Positions 34,072-42,300 of a stretch of 64,000 nucleotides of DNA are shown one piece after another. Location of the stretch: the NCBI GenBank assembly GCA_028280945.1, contig JANQKV010000060.1:1-64000 (forward strand). Direction: 5' to 3'. Under the pieces are notes generated by a model, which was not told where the DNA came from, searched no databases, and saw nothing but the letters and a program-made list of their open reading frames with translations. A program made the position numbers and the translations under genes. The stretch is from Opitutaceae bacterium (lineage in GTDB: Bacteria; Verrucomicrobiota; Verrucomicrobiia; Opitutales; Opitutaceae). Each line of letters opens with the position of its first letter. Positions within the stretch are counted from its first letter, which is position 1.

Positions 34072-34680
34072 CTAATTCTGCCAAATTTTGCTTATCAGAT
34101 CCCGTTCATCTTTGCCGACGAAATCTAGGTATATGGCTGTGTTCTCAAGGCTGGCGTGGCCCATCCACTTCTTCAGCTTTGTGAGCGGGATATTCTGCAT
34201 GACACAAGAAATCGCAAAGCTGTGTCGCAGACCCCGTGCGGTCGCTTTTACGCCCTTGAGCCCGGCGTGAGCCATGACCTTTTTGATCCGCCGCCAGCCG
34301 GTGGAGCGAACAAAGCCCCAAATCCGATCATCCGGTTTAAGGTCGGCATTCTGGATAATCTGGCGGAATAGGTTCAACAGTTCATCCGGTATTGGAATGA
34401 CCCGATATTGACCTTTCTTGCGCTGTTTAAGGGTTTCCAAGACGAGGCACCCTTCAGCTAAATCAATGTGACTGGCGGTTAGGCGCAGGGCTTCAGTCAT
34501 GCGGCAGCCAGTGTAGAAGAAAATTAGGCAGAAAGCCTGATCTAGCGGGGATTCCAACGCCTTGGCAGCATCGTAGAAGCACCCACGTTCCAGCGCGTTG
34601 AGATACTTTCTGTATCCATCCTTATCATACAGTCTTGTCGCGATTTTCACCCCCGCAACCGAATGGATATTCGGTTTCAA
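34072..34680 (-). CDS. Short tyrosine recombinase (FimB/FimE-sized)
   Basis: A 202-residue recombinase with essentially only the catalytic domain: Arg in 'FFYTGCRMTEALRL', Lys in 'TLKQRKKGQYR', box II 'ATARGLRHSFAISCVM' with Arg where His is usual, then 'LTKLKKWMGHASLENTAIYL' with the nucleophile Tyr. Similar short enzymes are found on plasmids and as DNA invertases. The first codons lie inside inverted-repeat site B, and a matching site A lies just beyond the stop. It is neither needed for nor obviously linked to the tRNA-Glu integration. Confidence 0.85.
   Translation of the reverse strand: MKPNIHSVAGVKIATRLYDKDGYRKYLNALERGCFYDAAKALESPLDQAFCLIFFYTGCRMTEALRLTASHIDLAEGCLVLETLKQRKKGQYRVIPIPDELLNLFRQIIQNADLKPDDRIWGFVRSTGWRRIKKVMAHAGLKGVKATARGLRHSFAISCVMQNIPLTKLKKWMGHASLENTAIYLDFVGKDERDLISKIWQN
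34655..34678 (-). repeat. Core-like recombination site B (overlaps start of small recombinase)
   Basis: GCAACCGAAT-GGAT-ATTCGGTTTC, a near-perfect palindrome whose first 18 bases are the exact reverse complement of 34003-34020. It overlaps the ATG and codons 2-9 of the recombinase gene, so recombination here could affect its own expression. Confidence 0.6.
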
Positions 34681-34735
34681 CTTACTCAGCAGGATAACAC
34701 GTCACATCACACTAATCATCAATGCTTTAAGTATA

Positions 34736-34873
34736 ATGGGAAAGAAATACGAAAAGATCGGCCAAGCGGACATTTACCGTGAAAAGAAAGAAAGCGGCTG
34801 CGGCACAATTATCGGGGTGGCAGTCATGCTGTTCATCCTCTTCGCGATCATTGGGTCATGCTCCAACTCCTAG
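34736..34873 (+). CDS. Small single-span membrane protein
   Basis: A 45-residue protein: charged start ('MGKKYEKIGQADIYREKKE') then one hydrophobic span ('TIIGVAVMLFILFAIIGS') and a Cys-Ser-Asn end. It lies 6 bp upstream of the exported-protein gene at 34880 in the same direction, and its composition is like the transfer backbone. Short proteins of this type are common in mobile-element backbones; function unknown. Confidence 0.55.
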   Translation: MGKKYEKIGQADIYREKKESGCGTIIGVAVMLFILFAIIGSCSNS

Positions 34874-34879
34874 GTCGCG

Positions 34880-35434
34880 ATGAAATCCACACTCTGTTAC
34901 CTGAGCGTGTTTCTGGTGCTCGGTCTCAGCCTGCGGGCTGGGGCCGAAACACCCGCAACAGAACTCACCCCCTCAACGCTCGTCCCGGATAAACAGGGCA
35001 TCTTGCGCCTTCAGGCCGGCAATGACGGTAAATCAGCCCTCACTCTGGCTGAGGAGCTATCCTTCAAGCCAGGAATCGGCTATCTGGTCATCACCGTTCT
35101 AACAAATGAAAAGCATGAGAAGCAGGCCATCTCTCACGCGCTCAAGCTTCAGGACTGGTTTGAAAAACAGATCAGCACCAAGGACCATGTCCCTATCGTT
35201 CTATACAGGAACGAGCGCGGTGTTGGCTATATCTACCACATGGGCGGCTTGCCGTATTTTCATGATGAACACGCCAAATTCCCGGATGGTGTCATGACTG
35301 TGCAGGGCAGTGCCTCAGCTTTGAATGACGCACGCCTTTACCATCTGGCTCGCGTCAGAATGGAATTCACCGGTGAGTTGGCTGAATGGCGTAAACGGAT
35401 GGCCCAGGCAAAATCTAAGGCAAACGAACGGTAA
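34880..35434 (+). CDS. Exported protein of unknown function (backbone)
   Basis: A 184-residue protein with a signal peptide ('YLSVFLVLGLSLRAGAETPA') and a soluble domain ('LSFKPGIGYLVITVLTNEKH', 'VGYIYHMGGLPYFHDEHAKF'). The pattern of a strand-rich first half followed by 'ALKLQDWFEK' weakly recalls TPM/thioredoxin-like folds, but no family is assigned. It is probably co-transcribed with the small membrane protein gene and overlaps the 3' end of the convergent coiled-coil gene by 20 bp. Confidence 0.65.
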   Translation: MKSTLCYLSVFLVLGLSLRAGAETPATELTPSTLVPDKQGILRLQAGNDGKSALTLAEELSFKPGIGYLVITVLTNEKHEKQAISHALKLQDWFEKQISTKDHVPIVLYRNERGVGYIYHMGGLPYFHDEHAKFPDGVMTVQGSASALNDARLYHLARVRMEFTGELAEWRKRMAQAKSKANER

Positions 35435-36137
35435 AATCAGGCGTCACTTCAACTGCCTGTTCTACCCGCTGTTCTTTGGTCGGTTGATCTGTCAGCTCGC
35501 CAAATTCTGCTTCAATCTGCAAATGGCGTGCAGGATTGGCAGTCTGATAGTCGTCTCGCAGGGCGATTAAGGATTCTTGCAACTTTCGATCAGAATTAAT
35601 TCGTTCACTCATGGCCTCCGATTGGGAGGTAAGGCTGTCGCCCGCTTCATGGGCTGCTATTTTCTCAGCTTCCAATCTCTGCGTCAGTTCCTTCGCTGTT
35701 AGGCCTGCCGCTTCTGGGCCGAGCAGGGCAATCAGACGCTCCCGCTCTTCTGCCAAAATCCCGTCCTTGATCGCTTCGATCAGATCATCGGCCTCAAACC
35801 CACGCTCATAGGTTTCCTGGGCAGCATCCAGCAATACCTGGCGTTGCTCGATGAGTTGAGCAATTCGCGTCTCCAATTCCGCAATCCTGCGGTCCATCGC
35901 GCGTAGATACGCCTCCACCCGCGAAAGCTGCATAATAAAGTCACCAGACTTCTCTCGCTTGTCGCGCTCCACCCGTAGCTGATTGTCCTTTGCCGCAGTC
36001 AACGATGCAACCCCGGCAATTGGCACCGTCTCAGGAGATAGATTACCCATTTCAATGTTCTGAGCGACGTTCTCTGCCCTGAGCGCATCTCCACGTTCAG
36101 TCAGTTCAGTCCAAGTCTCATCAACATACTTCACCAT
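35415..36137 (-). CDS. Coiled-coil protein of unknown function
   Basis: A 240-residue hydrophilic protein dominated by helix with a heptad-like segment ('LRAMDRRIAELETRIAQLIE') and 'LTAKELTQRLEAEKIAAHEA'. It has no signal peptide, membrane span or catalytic motif. Composition is close to the transfer backbone, unlike the AT-rich DUF4365 gene upstream. A structural or partner role, for example in DNA processing, is possible but unproven. Confidence 0.6.
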   Translation of the reverse strand: MVKYVDETWTELTERGDALRAENVAQNIEMGNLSPETVPIAGVASLTAAKDNQLRVERDKREKSGDFIMQLSRVEAYLRAMDRRIAELETRIAQLIEQRQVLLDAAQETYERGFEADDLIEAIKDGILAEERERLIALLGPEAAGLTAKELTQRLEAEKIAAHEAGDSLTSQSEAMSERINSDRKLQESLIALRDDYQTANPARHLQIEAEFGELTDQPTKEQRVEQAVEVTPDFTVRLP

Positions 36138-36213
36138 GCATATATTTTAGAATAAAGAGATTAATAAATAATGAATACGTTTATGAATCCGAAGATTCCT
36201 TCTAATATAGTAT

Positions 36214-37788
36214 CTAATCTCTTTCGTCAGGATCACCTTCCCCGTAATTCAGGACTAGGTGTGGTTCCTCACGGGGTAGCACCTTTAGTGTCCAGTTCCC
36301 ATCATCATCTGTAACTTTGATTAGTTCCACAGAGGACGGCTTAAGCTCTAAAAATCCCGTTTCTATTTCATATCCAATCAATCTAACCTTGTAAGGTGAC
36401 TGAATCTCAAGAAACCCAGTTATTCTATTTTCATCCCCCTTAAAAACTTTTGTTATTTCTTCATTAGGTTCAAAGACCAAATACTCTTTTTCCTGTCTAC
36501 CTGTTTTGGCAAACTGAATAGCGTCCAAGGTATATCTTATTTGTAAATCAGTAAGATCATACAAGTTAGGAATAATTGGATTTATCTTAAAATACTGCGC
36601 CGCATAGTATGATTCAGATAAAAAATTACTCCACCATGCAGCCGACTCAAATATGCTGGAAAAAGGATGCGTCCGTTTTGGCCTCCACATACATTTGTCA
36701 TTTATCCATACCTCCAATTTAATTCCATTTGCATCCCGTAACCGCTTGCAAATGCGAGCGGTGTCAGCAATGCTATTAACTTCCAAAAGCCTCATTCCAT
36801 TCCACTTGCTAGCGTCAAACGATATGTTAAATCTCGCATGACCACCCTTCTTGCCGGGCATATCCATAGTGAGATTGAAAATAAAAACAGATGAGGCATC
36901 CGATGTGAAACAGACACCTGAGTTGCCGGCCGAAAGAACACCATCTATTACAAGTGAATCTTTGAAATTGGAAACTGATCTAAGGATGATTTTGGCAGCT
37001 ACAGCATTGCCTGATAGGGCTAATTCATACCGACTATGCAGTTTTGATATCTCATCAAAAAGCGGGGATCCTTTGATACTGAGTTCTTTTGGTTGTAACT
37101 TGCTTGGCTTCCCCCACTTAAAAGTTTCGTTTAGTTCCTTTAACTGGTTTTCAGTTATTCCCGATAGTCTGACAGACAGGTCAACTGGATCATCCGAATT
37201 CGGTGTAATATGAAACCGATTCTGTTTTCTATTTGAGGACAAGTTAACGCTAAATCTCGGGTCGAGTTCCTCAAATTTTTGCTCAACACCCCGGATTGCA
37301 GCTTGAGGTGATGAGGGGAATAGCTCTCTGAGCCGAAGGTCTGATTGCTTAACCACATCTATCAGTTCATCTGGCTCCAGTATCTCAGTTTCAGGTATCT
37401 TGATGCTTACAGAATTTCTTTTACCTCTCTTTGAAAGAAAAGCCGGATCGTCATAAAGATGAAGAACCGAAGTATAATACATAACTTTGGTTATTACATC
37501 AGCAATGATTATAAAAACTGGCCTCCTGCACGTCCTCCAGTAGTCAAGGTGTTTCCACTTTATAGACTTTGATACATAGCCGGATGATTTTTTAATCTTC
37601 CTTGTTCCCTTTAGCTGCACATAGGCTGTTAAGGCAGTGGGTTCGCCTTCAGTTTTGTGTTCGATTTCATAGTCTATGTGGATGTCTGGATCACGTTCAC
37701 GCACGGTCCACTTATTCCGTAATCTGTCCTTCAGAAGCAATTGAGCCGCTTCATCAACCTCAGATTGTTCCGAAATAGTCTTACCCAT
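36214..37788 (-). CDS. DUF4365 domain protein (putative PD-(D/E)XK nuclease)
   Basis: A 524-residue AT-rich protein. The N-terminal ~160 residues match DUF4365: 'RDPDIHIDYEIEHKTEG' followed by 'LTAYVQLKGTRKIKKS' and 'RRPVFIIIADVITKVMYYTS'. The spaced Asp, Glu and Gln-x-Lys are the PD-(D/E)XK-like core. The remaining ~360 residues are beta-rich and unrecognised, perhaps a ligand- or target-binding part. DUF4365 proteins turn up in anti-phage and restriction-like contexts, so a defence role is a reasonable inference here, in the cargo near attR. Confidence 0.7.
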   Translation of the reverse strand: MGKTISEQSEVDEAAQLLLKDRLRNKWTVRERDPDIHIDYEIEHKTEGEPTALTAYVQLKGTRKIKKSSGYVSKSIKWKHLDYWRTCRRPVFIIIADVITKVMYYTSVLHLYDDPAFLSKRGKRNSVSIKIPETEILEPDELIDVVKQSDLRLRELFPSSPQAAIRGVEQKFEELDPRFSVNLSSNRKQNRFHITPNSDDPVDLSVRLSGITENQLKELNETFKWGKPSKLQPKELSIKGSPLFDEISKLHSRYELALSGNAVAAKIILRSVSNFKDSLVIDGVLSAGNSGVCFTSDASSVFIFNLTMDMPGKKGGHARFNISFDASKWNGMRLLEVNSIADTARICKRLRDANGIKLEVWINDKCMWRPKRTHPFSSIFESAAWWSNFLSESYYAAQYFKINPIIPNLYDLTDLQIRYTLDAIQFAKTGRQEKEYLVFEPNEEITKVFKGDENRITGFLEIQSPYKVRLIGYEIETGFLELKPSSVELIKVTDDDGNWTLKVLPREEPHLVLNYGEGDPDERD

Positions 37789-37819
37789 ACTTTGCGCGGT
37801 AATAGTTCTTTATACTGTC

Positions 37820-37939
37820 TCAGTCGTCGAGAAATTGCGGCATCTTTCGAAAGGTGAAATCAGGACTATTTGAAGCTTGCTGAAGCTTCACGGCGTCTAG
37901 ATCAGCTTCCATTTCGTGTAGTTGCACCAATATTTCCAT
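37820..37939 (-). CDS. Possible 39-residue ORF upstream of DUF4365 gene
   Basis: A short frame starting ATG at 37939: 'MEILVQLHEMEADLDAVKLQ' then a hydrophilic end 'FTFRKMPQFLDD'. It is helical at first, and lies 31 bp upstream of the DUF4365 gene on the same strand. It has no obvious ribosome site, so it is a weak call; it might be a small partner protein or chance. Confidence 0.3.
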   Translation of the reverse strand: MEILVQLHEMEADLDAVKLQQASNSPDFTFRKMPQFLDD

Positions 37940-38024
37940 TTATCATAAGATGGTCAAATGGCACCCTTCAAATGCACTTTTTGCTGCGATGCTATACAGT
38001 TAAGAAAAATGACCTCATATACAG

Positions 38025-38465
38025 TTAGGGAAAACAGAAGATATCTGAAGCGTAGATCAGGACCCTGTCCTCTTCAATCTGTGATTTTTTCCCTACACTT
38101 GGATGACAGGATGATTTCAGGTTAGCGAATAATGGACCGAGAATCGATGCATCACGAATTGGATTCGCTGCTGGGTCCGAAAAATACAGTGCTATTTCAG
38201 AGCATTGTTCACTAAAAAACTCATCAATGTGAATGAAAGAAGCTGAGGTATCTGCCCATTTGCGTGCAATTTCGGCTTCCTTTTCGTAATCACGGATCAC
38301 CGTTCCGGTCTCGGTTTCCTGGACCACGTATGAGACCATGAGTGCACGTGTTACCATACATGCATTACCGCATTGACGAAGCGCATTCTGTTTCTTCTCA
38401 GCGCCATGCCTATCAAGCTCCTGCAGTCTTTGTATCAGCGACAGTAAGATATTTTCGAGACTCAT
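38025..38465 (-). CDS. Hypothetical soluble protein near attR (cargo)
   Basis: A 146-residue protein ('NILLSLIQRLQELDRHGAEK', 'FIHIDEFFSEQCSEIALYFS') without signal peptide or recognised family. Start ATG at 38465. Just downstream, two near-identical TATACAGTTA strings (37994 and 38018) of unknown role are seen. It is the last gene on the right of the element. Its composition is AT-rich, like other cargo. Confidence 0.55.
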   Translation of the reverse strand: MSLENILLSLIQRLQELDRHGAEKKQNALRQCGNACMVTRALMVSYVVQETETGTVIRDYEKEAEIARKWADTSASFIHIDEFFSEQCSEIALYFSDPAANPIRDASILGPLFANLKSSCHPSVGKKSQIEEDRVLIYASDIFCFP

Positions 38466-38499
38466 TGGCTATAAGTTTTAAATCTGATTTTTACAGAAT

Positions 38500-38691
38500 T
38501 TAAACGTGTTGACTTGAATTTGCAATTATCATGATCGCTTGCTTGAGATGATGGGGGAGACGATCCCATCGGGAGACTACCAATGCCAATTTTGGACAAG
38601 AGGTGACGATATTTTGTGGGGCTATTTGTGGGTTTTGACCTCCGTTAGATTTTAACTTGCTAGCATCTAACTGCTTACCTTCAGCTTCCAA
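38500..38691 (-). other. Alternative C-terminal tail of integrase, encoded at attR
   Basis: Reading leftwards from the att core in the same frame as the integrase, 63 codons follow 'PHGDSNP' before a stop at 38500: 'LEAEGKQLDASKLKSNGGQN', 'LALVVSRWDRLPHHLKQAIM', ending 'ANSSQHV'. Within it, 'NPQIAPQ' echoes 'HPQIAPQ' in the integrase itself, because both are translations of the arm repeat. After excision, joining at the core would give a 493-residue integrase. In the integrated state this DNA has no start of its own. Confidence 0.6.
38612..38633 (+). promoter_or_regulatory. Putative integrase arm-type binding sites, right (paired TTTGTGGG)
   Basis: A 22-bp string identical to 16298-16319, with TTTGTGGG twice at a 12-bp period. 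It lies 58 bp from the attR core, inside the element, so in the circular form the core would have such a pair on each side. Confidence 0.65.
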
Positions 38692-38712
38692 GGGGTTCGA
38701 ATCCCCGTGGGG
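38692..38712 (+). repeat. attR core: right copy of 21-bp direct repeat
   Basis: Exact copy of 16147-16167. The following bases (GCCGCCA) resemble, but no longer match, the tRNA 3' end (ACGCCA), as expected of a displaced, unselected tRNA fragment. Host-like high-GC sequence resumes right after. Confidence 0.92.
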
Positions 38713-38806
38713 GCCGCCAAGTTGATTTTCGAATTTCGATTTTAAGTTATCGATTGGCTGAGGGGCAGCGAATGGAGGTGAGCATTGGGGAGACGAGCGG
38801 GATGAC

Positions 38807-39205
38807 CTACTCAAACCGCCGCCAGCTCACCAACTGACCGTCTTGCCAGCGGAGGTGGTATTCCACGATTTCGTAGATGGGTACGTCTTCATAGGTGGGA
38901 ATGCCCCCACCGGAGGGGCTCAGCGCGCCCTCTGATTTCTCGGTTTTGTAACCCACAATTTCGCGTTGGGAGTAAACCCAGATCTCATCGAGGCCGGTAT
39001 CGGCGGGCTGCGACCGACGCTCCCGCGGCTCACCAAATACCGCAAACAGCTCAGCCTGTGTCTGACCGGTCTCCAGCGCCCTCCAGGCTGTGTTGAACTC
39101 CCGCTCGGTTATGCCTTGGCCAATCGTTTCGCAACCGGTCCCGAGCAGGGAAAGCGCCAGCCATCCGATAGTGAACGTGGAGCGAAAATCGAAACGAGGG
39201 CGCAT
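38807..39205 (-). CDS. Small outer-membrane-type lipoprotein
   Basis: A 132-residue protein starting at ATG 39205 with a lipoprotein signal: 'FTIGWLALSLLGTGC' ends in a lipobox LGTGC. The mature part 'WRALETGQTQAELFAVFGEP' recalls the SmpA/OmlA-type 'G-x-T-x-x-x-V-x-x-x-x-G-x-P' pattern, and the C terminus 'YEIVEYHLRWQDGQLVSWRR' fits a small beta-rich domain. Function unknown, cell envelope location likely. Divergent from the DUF1800 gene. Confidence 0.75.
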   Translation of the reverse strand: MRPRFDFRSTFTIGWLALSLLGTGCETIGQGITEREFNTAWRALETGQTQAELFAVFGEPRERRSQPADTGLDEIWVYSQREIVGYKTEKSEGALSPSGGGIPTYEDVPIYEIVEYHLRWQDGQLVSWRRFE

Positions 39206-39366
39206 GGTTCGGATGGAGGTGGAAGGGTTGATCACTAGATTCGCCGGATTAGCGCTCAACTCTGAGCACCCCGATACCCCTTACCCTGAGTGTTCTGATG
39301 TCAAAGAATGTTCAAAACGTTCGCGTTTGCCGGTCGTTCTGGAACCGCCGGTTTGCTTGGGGCGTC

Positions 39367-42300
39367 ATGCCAACAATGCGGACAGTGATGGCAGTCTTCC
39401 TGGGGGTGCTGGGCGGAGCCCCGGCTGGGGGCGCGCCGCAGAGTGAACGGTTGCTCAACCTTTCCTCCCGGGCCTGGGTGGGTGAGGGGTCGGATGTAGT
39501 GATCGCGGGTTTTGTGATTGAGCCGGGGCCCGCCAAGCAGGTGCTGGTGCGGGCCGTGGGACCGGAGTTGGCTCGGTATGGGGTGTCGCAGCCGGTAGAC
39601 CGGCCCGAACTTCAGATTGTTAACGGAGCAGGTGAGCTTGTGGCCAGCAACGAGGGATGGTCCCCCGTATTGGCGGATGCCTTCGCGACGGTTGGGGCGT
39701 TTGGTTTGGTCGAAGGGAGCCGCGATGCCGCTTTGGTGGCGGAATTGTCGCCGGGAGTTTACACGGCCATCGCTCGGACAGGGCAGCCCAATGGCTTTGG
39801 CACAGGCTTGATCGAGGTTTATGATCTGGAGGGCTCCGCCCGGCTGCGAAATCTATCCACGCGGGCTCGTGTCGAGGCTGATTCCACGTTGGTGATTGGC
39901 GGTTTGATTGTCGCTTCGGAAGGCGCCGGACGCCGCGTGCTGTTACGCGCGGTCGGTCCGTCTTTGGTTGGACTGGCCGAGGCCGATCGATTGGCTGACC
40001 CGATCTTTTCACTCGTGCGGCAGTCCGATGGGCTTGAGATCGCGGGCAACGACAACTGGGAAACGGGCAACAATCCGGCAGTGTTGGCGGATGCGTTTGC
40101 GGCCGCCGGGGCTTTTCCCCTCGAGTCCGGATCGAAGGATGCAGCGCTGTTGCTCGATTTACCCGGGGGCGCTTACACGCTGCTGGTCAGTGGGGCTGCC
40201 GGAGCGGGTGGCACGGCCTTGGTGGAGGTTTACGACATCACGCCATCGGAAGGAGCCTGGGTAGGGGCCACGGCGACACGTGCTTCCACCGATACCGCAC
40301 CGGGGTCGGCGCCCGGACAGATCGTCATCAGTCGCGTGGGTGATACGACGGCTGCTTTGACGGTGAACCTGGCCTACGGTGGCGAAGCACGGATGGGCAC
40401 GGATTATGTGTTCATGCCCTCTTCGGTGTCCTTCGAGCCGGGTCAGTCATCGTTCGTGCTCGAAGTTACTCCCTATGCCAATACGAACGTCCAGACTTTC
40501 AACAAAGACGTTCGGGTGTCGGTGCTGCCGGGTGAGGGATATGCGGTGGGTTCTACGGCCGCCGCGGAAGTCACGATTTTCTACAGTGCCGGGACACTCT
40601 ATCTCGCCAACCTGCAGCCCGTTGTGCCGGGGTCCGGGGCGTTCGGCACGGTGTCGGTTCAGCTCGCTTCCGACGAATCGTCGCTCGTCATCAGCGCGTC
40701 GTTTTCCAACCTATCGTCGCCTCAGACCGAAGCTTACCTGCGGTTGGGCGAACCGGGTGAGAGTGGGGAGTTGCTGCTGGCGCTTCCCACCGGGTCGTCG
40801 ACAAACCTGCAATGGTCGATTCAAGCCGTGGGTCCTTATACCGCGGAGGAGGTTCTGGCAGCCCTGCGTGAAGGCCGGATTTATGCGAGTGTTGCCACGG
40901 CCAATCATCCGACCGGCGAGCTGGTGGGCTCGGCGGTGCGTTACGCGGGATCGCATGCTTTTGCTCCTCCCGCTTCGGCGCCGGCCGCACCCACTGTTGC
41001 CAACACTTCCCGTGAAGCTGCTCGGTTTTTGATGCAAACCACGTTTGGGCCGACGCGGACGGAAATCAACACGATGGTCGGTCGGGCTTACGCCGACTGG
41101 ATCGACGAGCAAATTGCGTTGCCGATGTCGAAGCACGAAGCGGAGACCTACGCCGAGCTCGAACGTTACGGTGAACCCAATTTCGACGACCGGCCGGATC
41201 GTCAACATCGCTATGGTGCATTCTGGAACATCGCGTTGCGCGGCGAAGACCAGCTGCGGCAGCGCGTCGCTTTTGCCTTGAGCCAGATCCTGGTGGCGTC
41301 CGACGAAAACGGCACCGTCTACAACTGGCAGGAGGGGCTGGCGCACTACCACGACACGTTGGCGACCCATGCGTTTGGCAATTTCCGCGACCTGCTCGAA
41401 GCGGTCACGCTGCACCCCATCATGGGCGTTTACCTGAGCCACCTGCGCAACGCCAAGGCCGACCCGGAGACGGGTTCGGTGCCGGACGAGAACTTTGCCC
41501 GCGAGATCATGCAGTTGTTTTCCATCGGTCTCGTCGAACTGCACCCCGACGGGACGCTCAAACTAGACGGCAATGGCCTGCCCATCCAAACCTACGACCA
41601 AACCACCATCACGGAAATGGCGAAGGTCTTCACGGGTTGGACGTTCCAACAGGAGAACCCGCAGGACTGGATGTGGCGTTGGGGTGAACCCAATTTCACC
41701 GCTCCGATGATGAATTATCCCGCCTATCACGACGACGGTCCCAAGACCATCGTGACGGGGCGGCAGCTCCCCGCCGGGCAAGGGGCGCTCAAAGACCTCA
41801 ACGATACGCTCGACACGCTTTTCGCTCATCCGAACACCGGGCCGTTCATTTCGCGACAGCTCATCCAACGCCTGATCACCAGCAACCCCAGTCCGGGCTA
41901 CGTTTATCGGGTGGCCCGGGTGTTCGCCGACAACGGGGCCGGGGTGCGGGGTGATCTCAGGGCAGTTGTGCGTGCCATCCTGTTGGATCATGAAGCACGT
42001 TCGCTGGAGGTCGCCGCTCAACCGAATTTTGGCAAGGTCCGCGAACCTCTTATCCGGCTGGTCTCCCTCTGGCGGGCGATGGATGTGGAACTGGCCAGTG
42101 GTCAGATCTATTACTTCTGGTCCAATTATGATCTCTCCCAGGGACCGCTGACTTCCCCTTCGGTTTTTAATTTCTATCGGCCTGATTATGTCCCGGTGGG
42201 AGACTTGGCCCGCGCTGGACTCTTTGCTCCGGAACTGCAGATCCACACCGACACTTCCGCCATGAGCGTGCCCAATCGTCTGGCGGTTTACGCGTTTTCA

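Noticed and set aside
16096-38712. Self-transmissible ICE
   Set aside because: A relaxase, MobC and VirD4-like protein are present but no VirB4, VirB6, VirB8-11 or pilus genes, so it is classed as a mobilizable element.
38500-38814. Independent 104-residue gene spanning attR
   Set aside because: Its start lies in host DNA and the frame crosses the att core. It is better explained as the alternative integrase tail joined to host sequence by integration.
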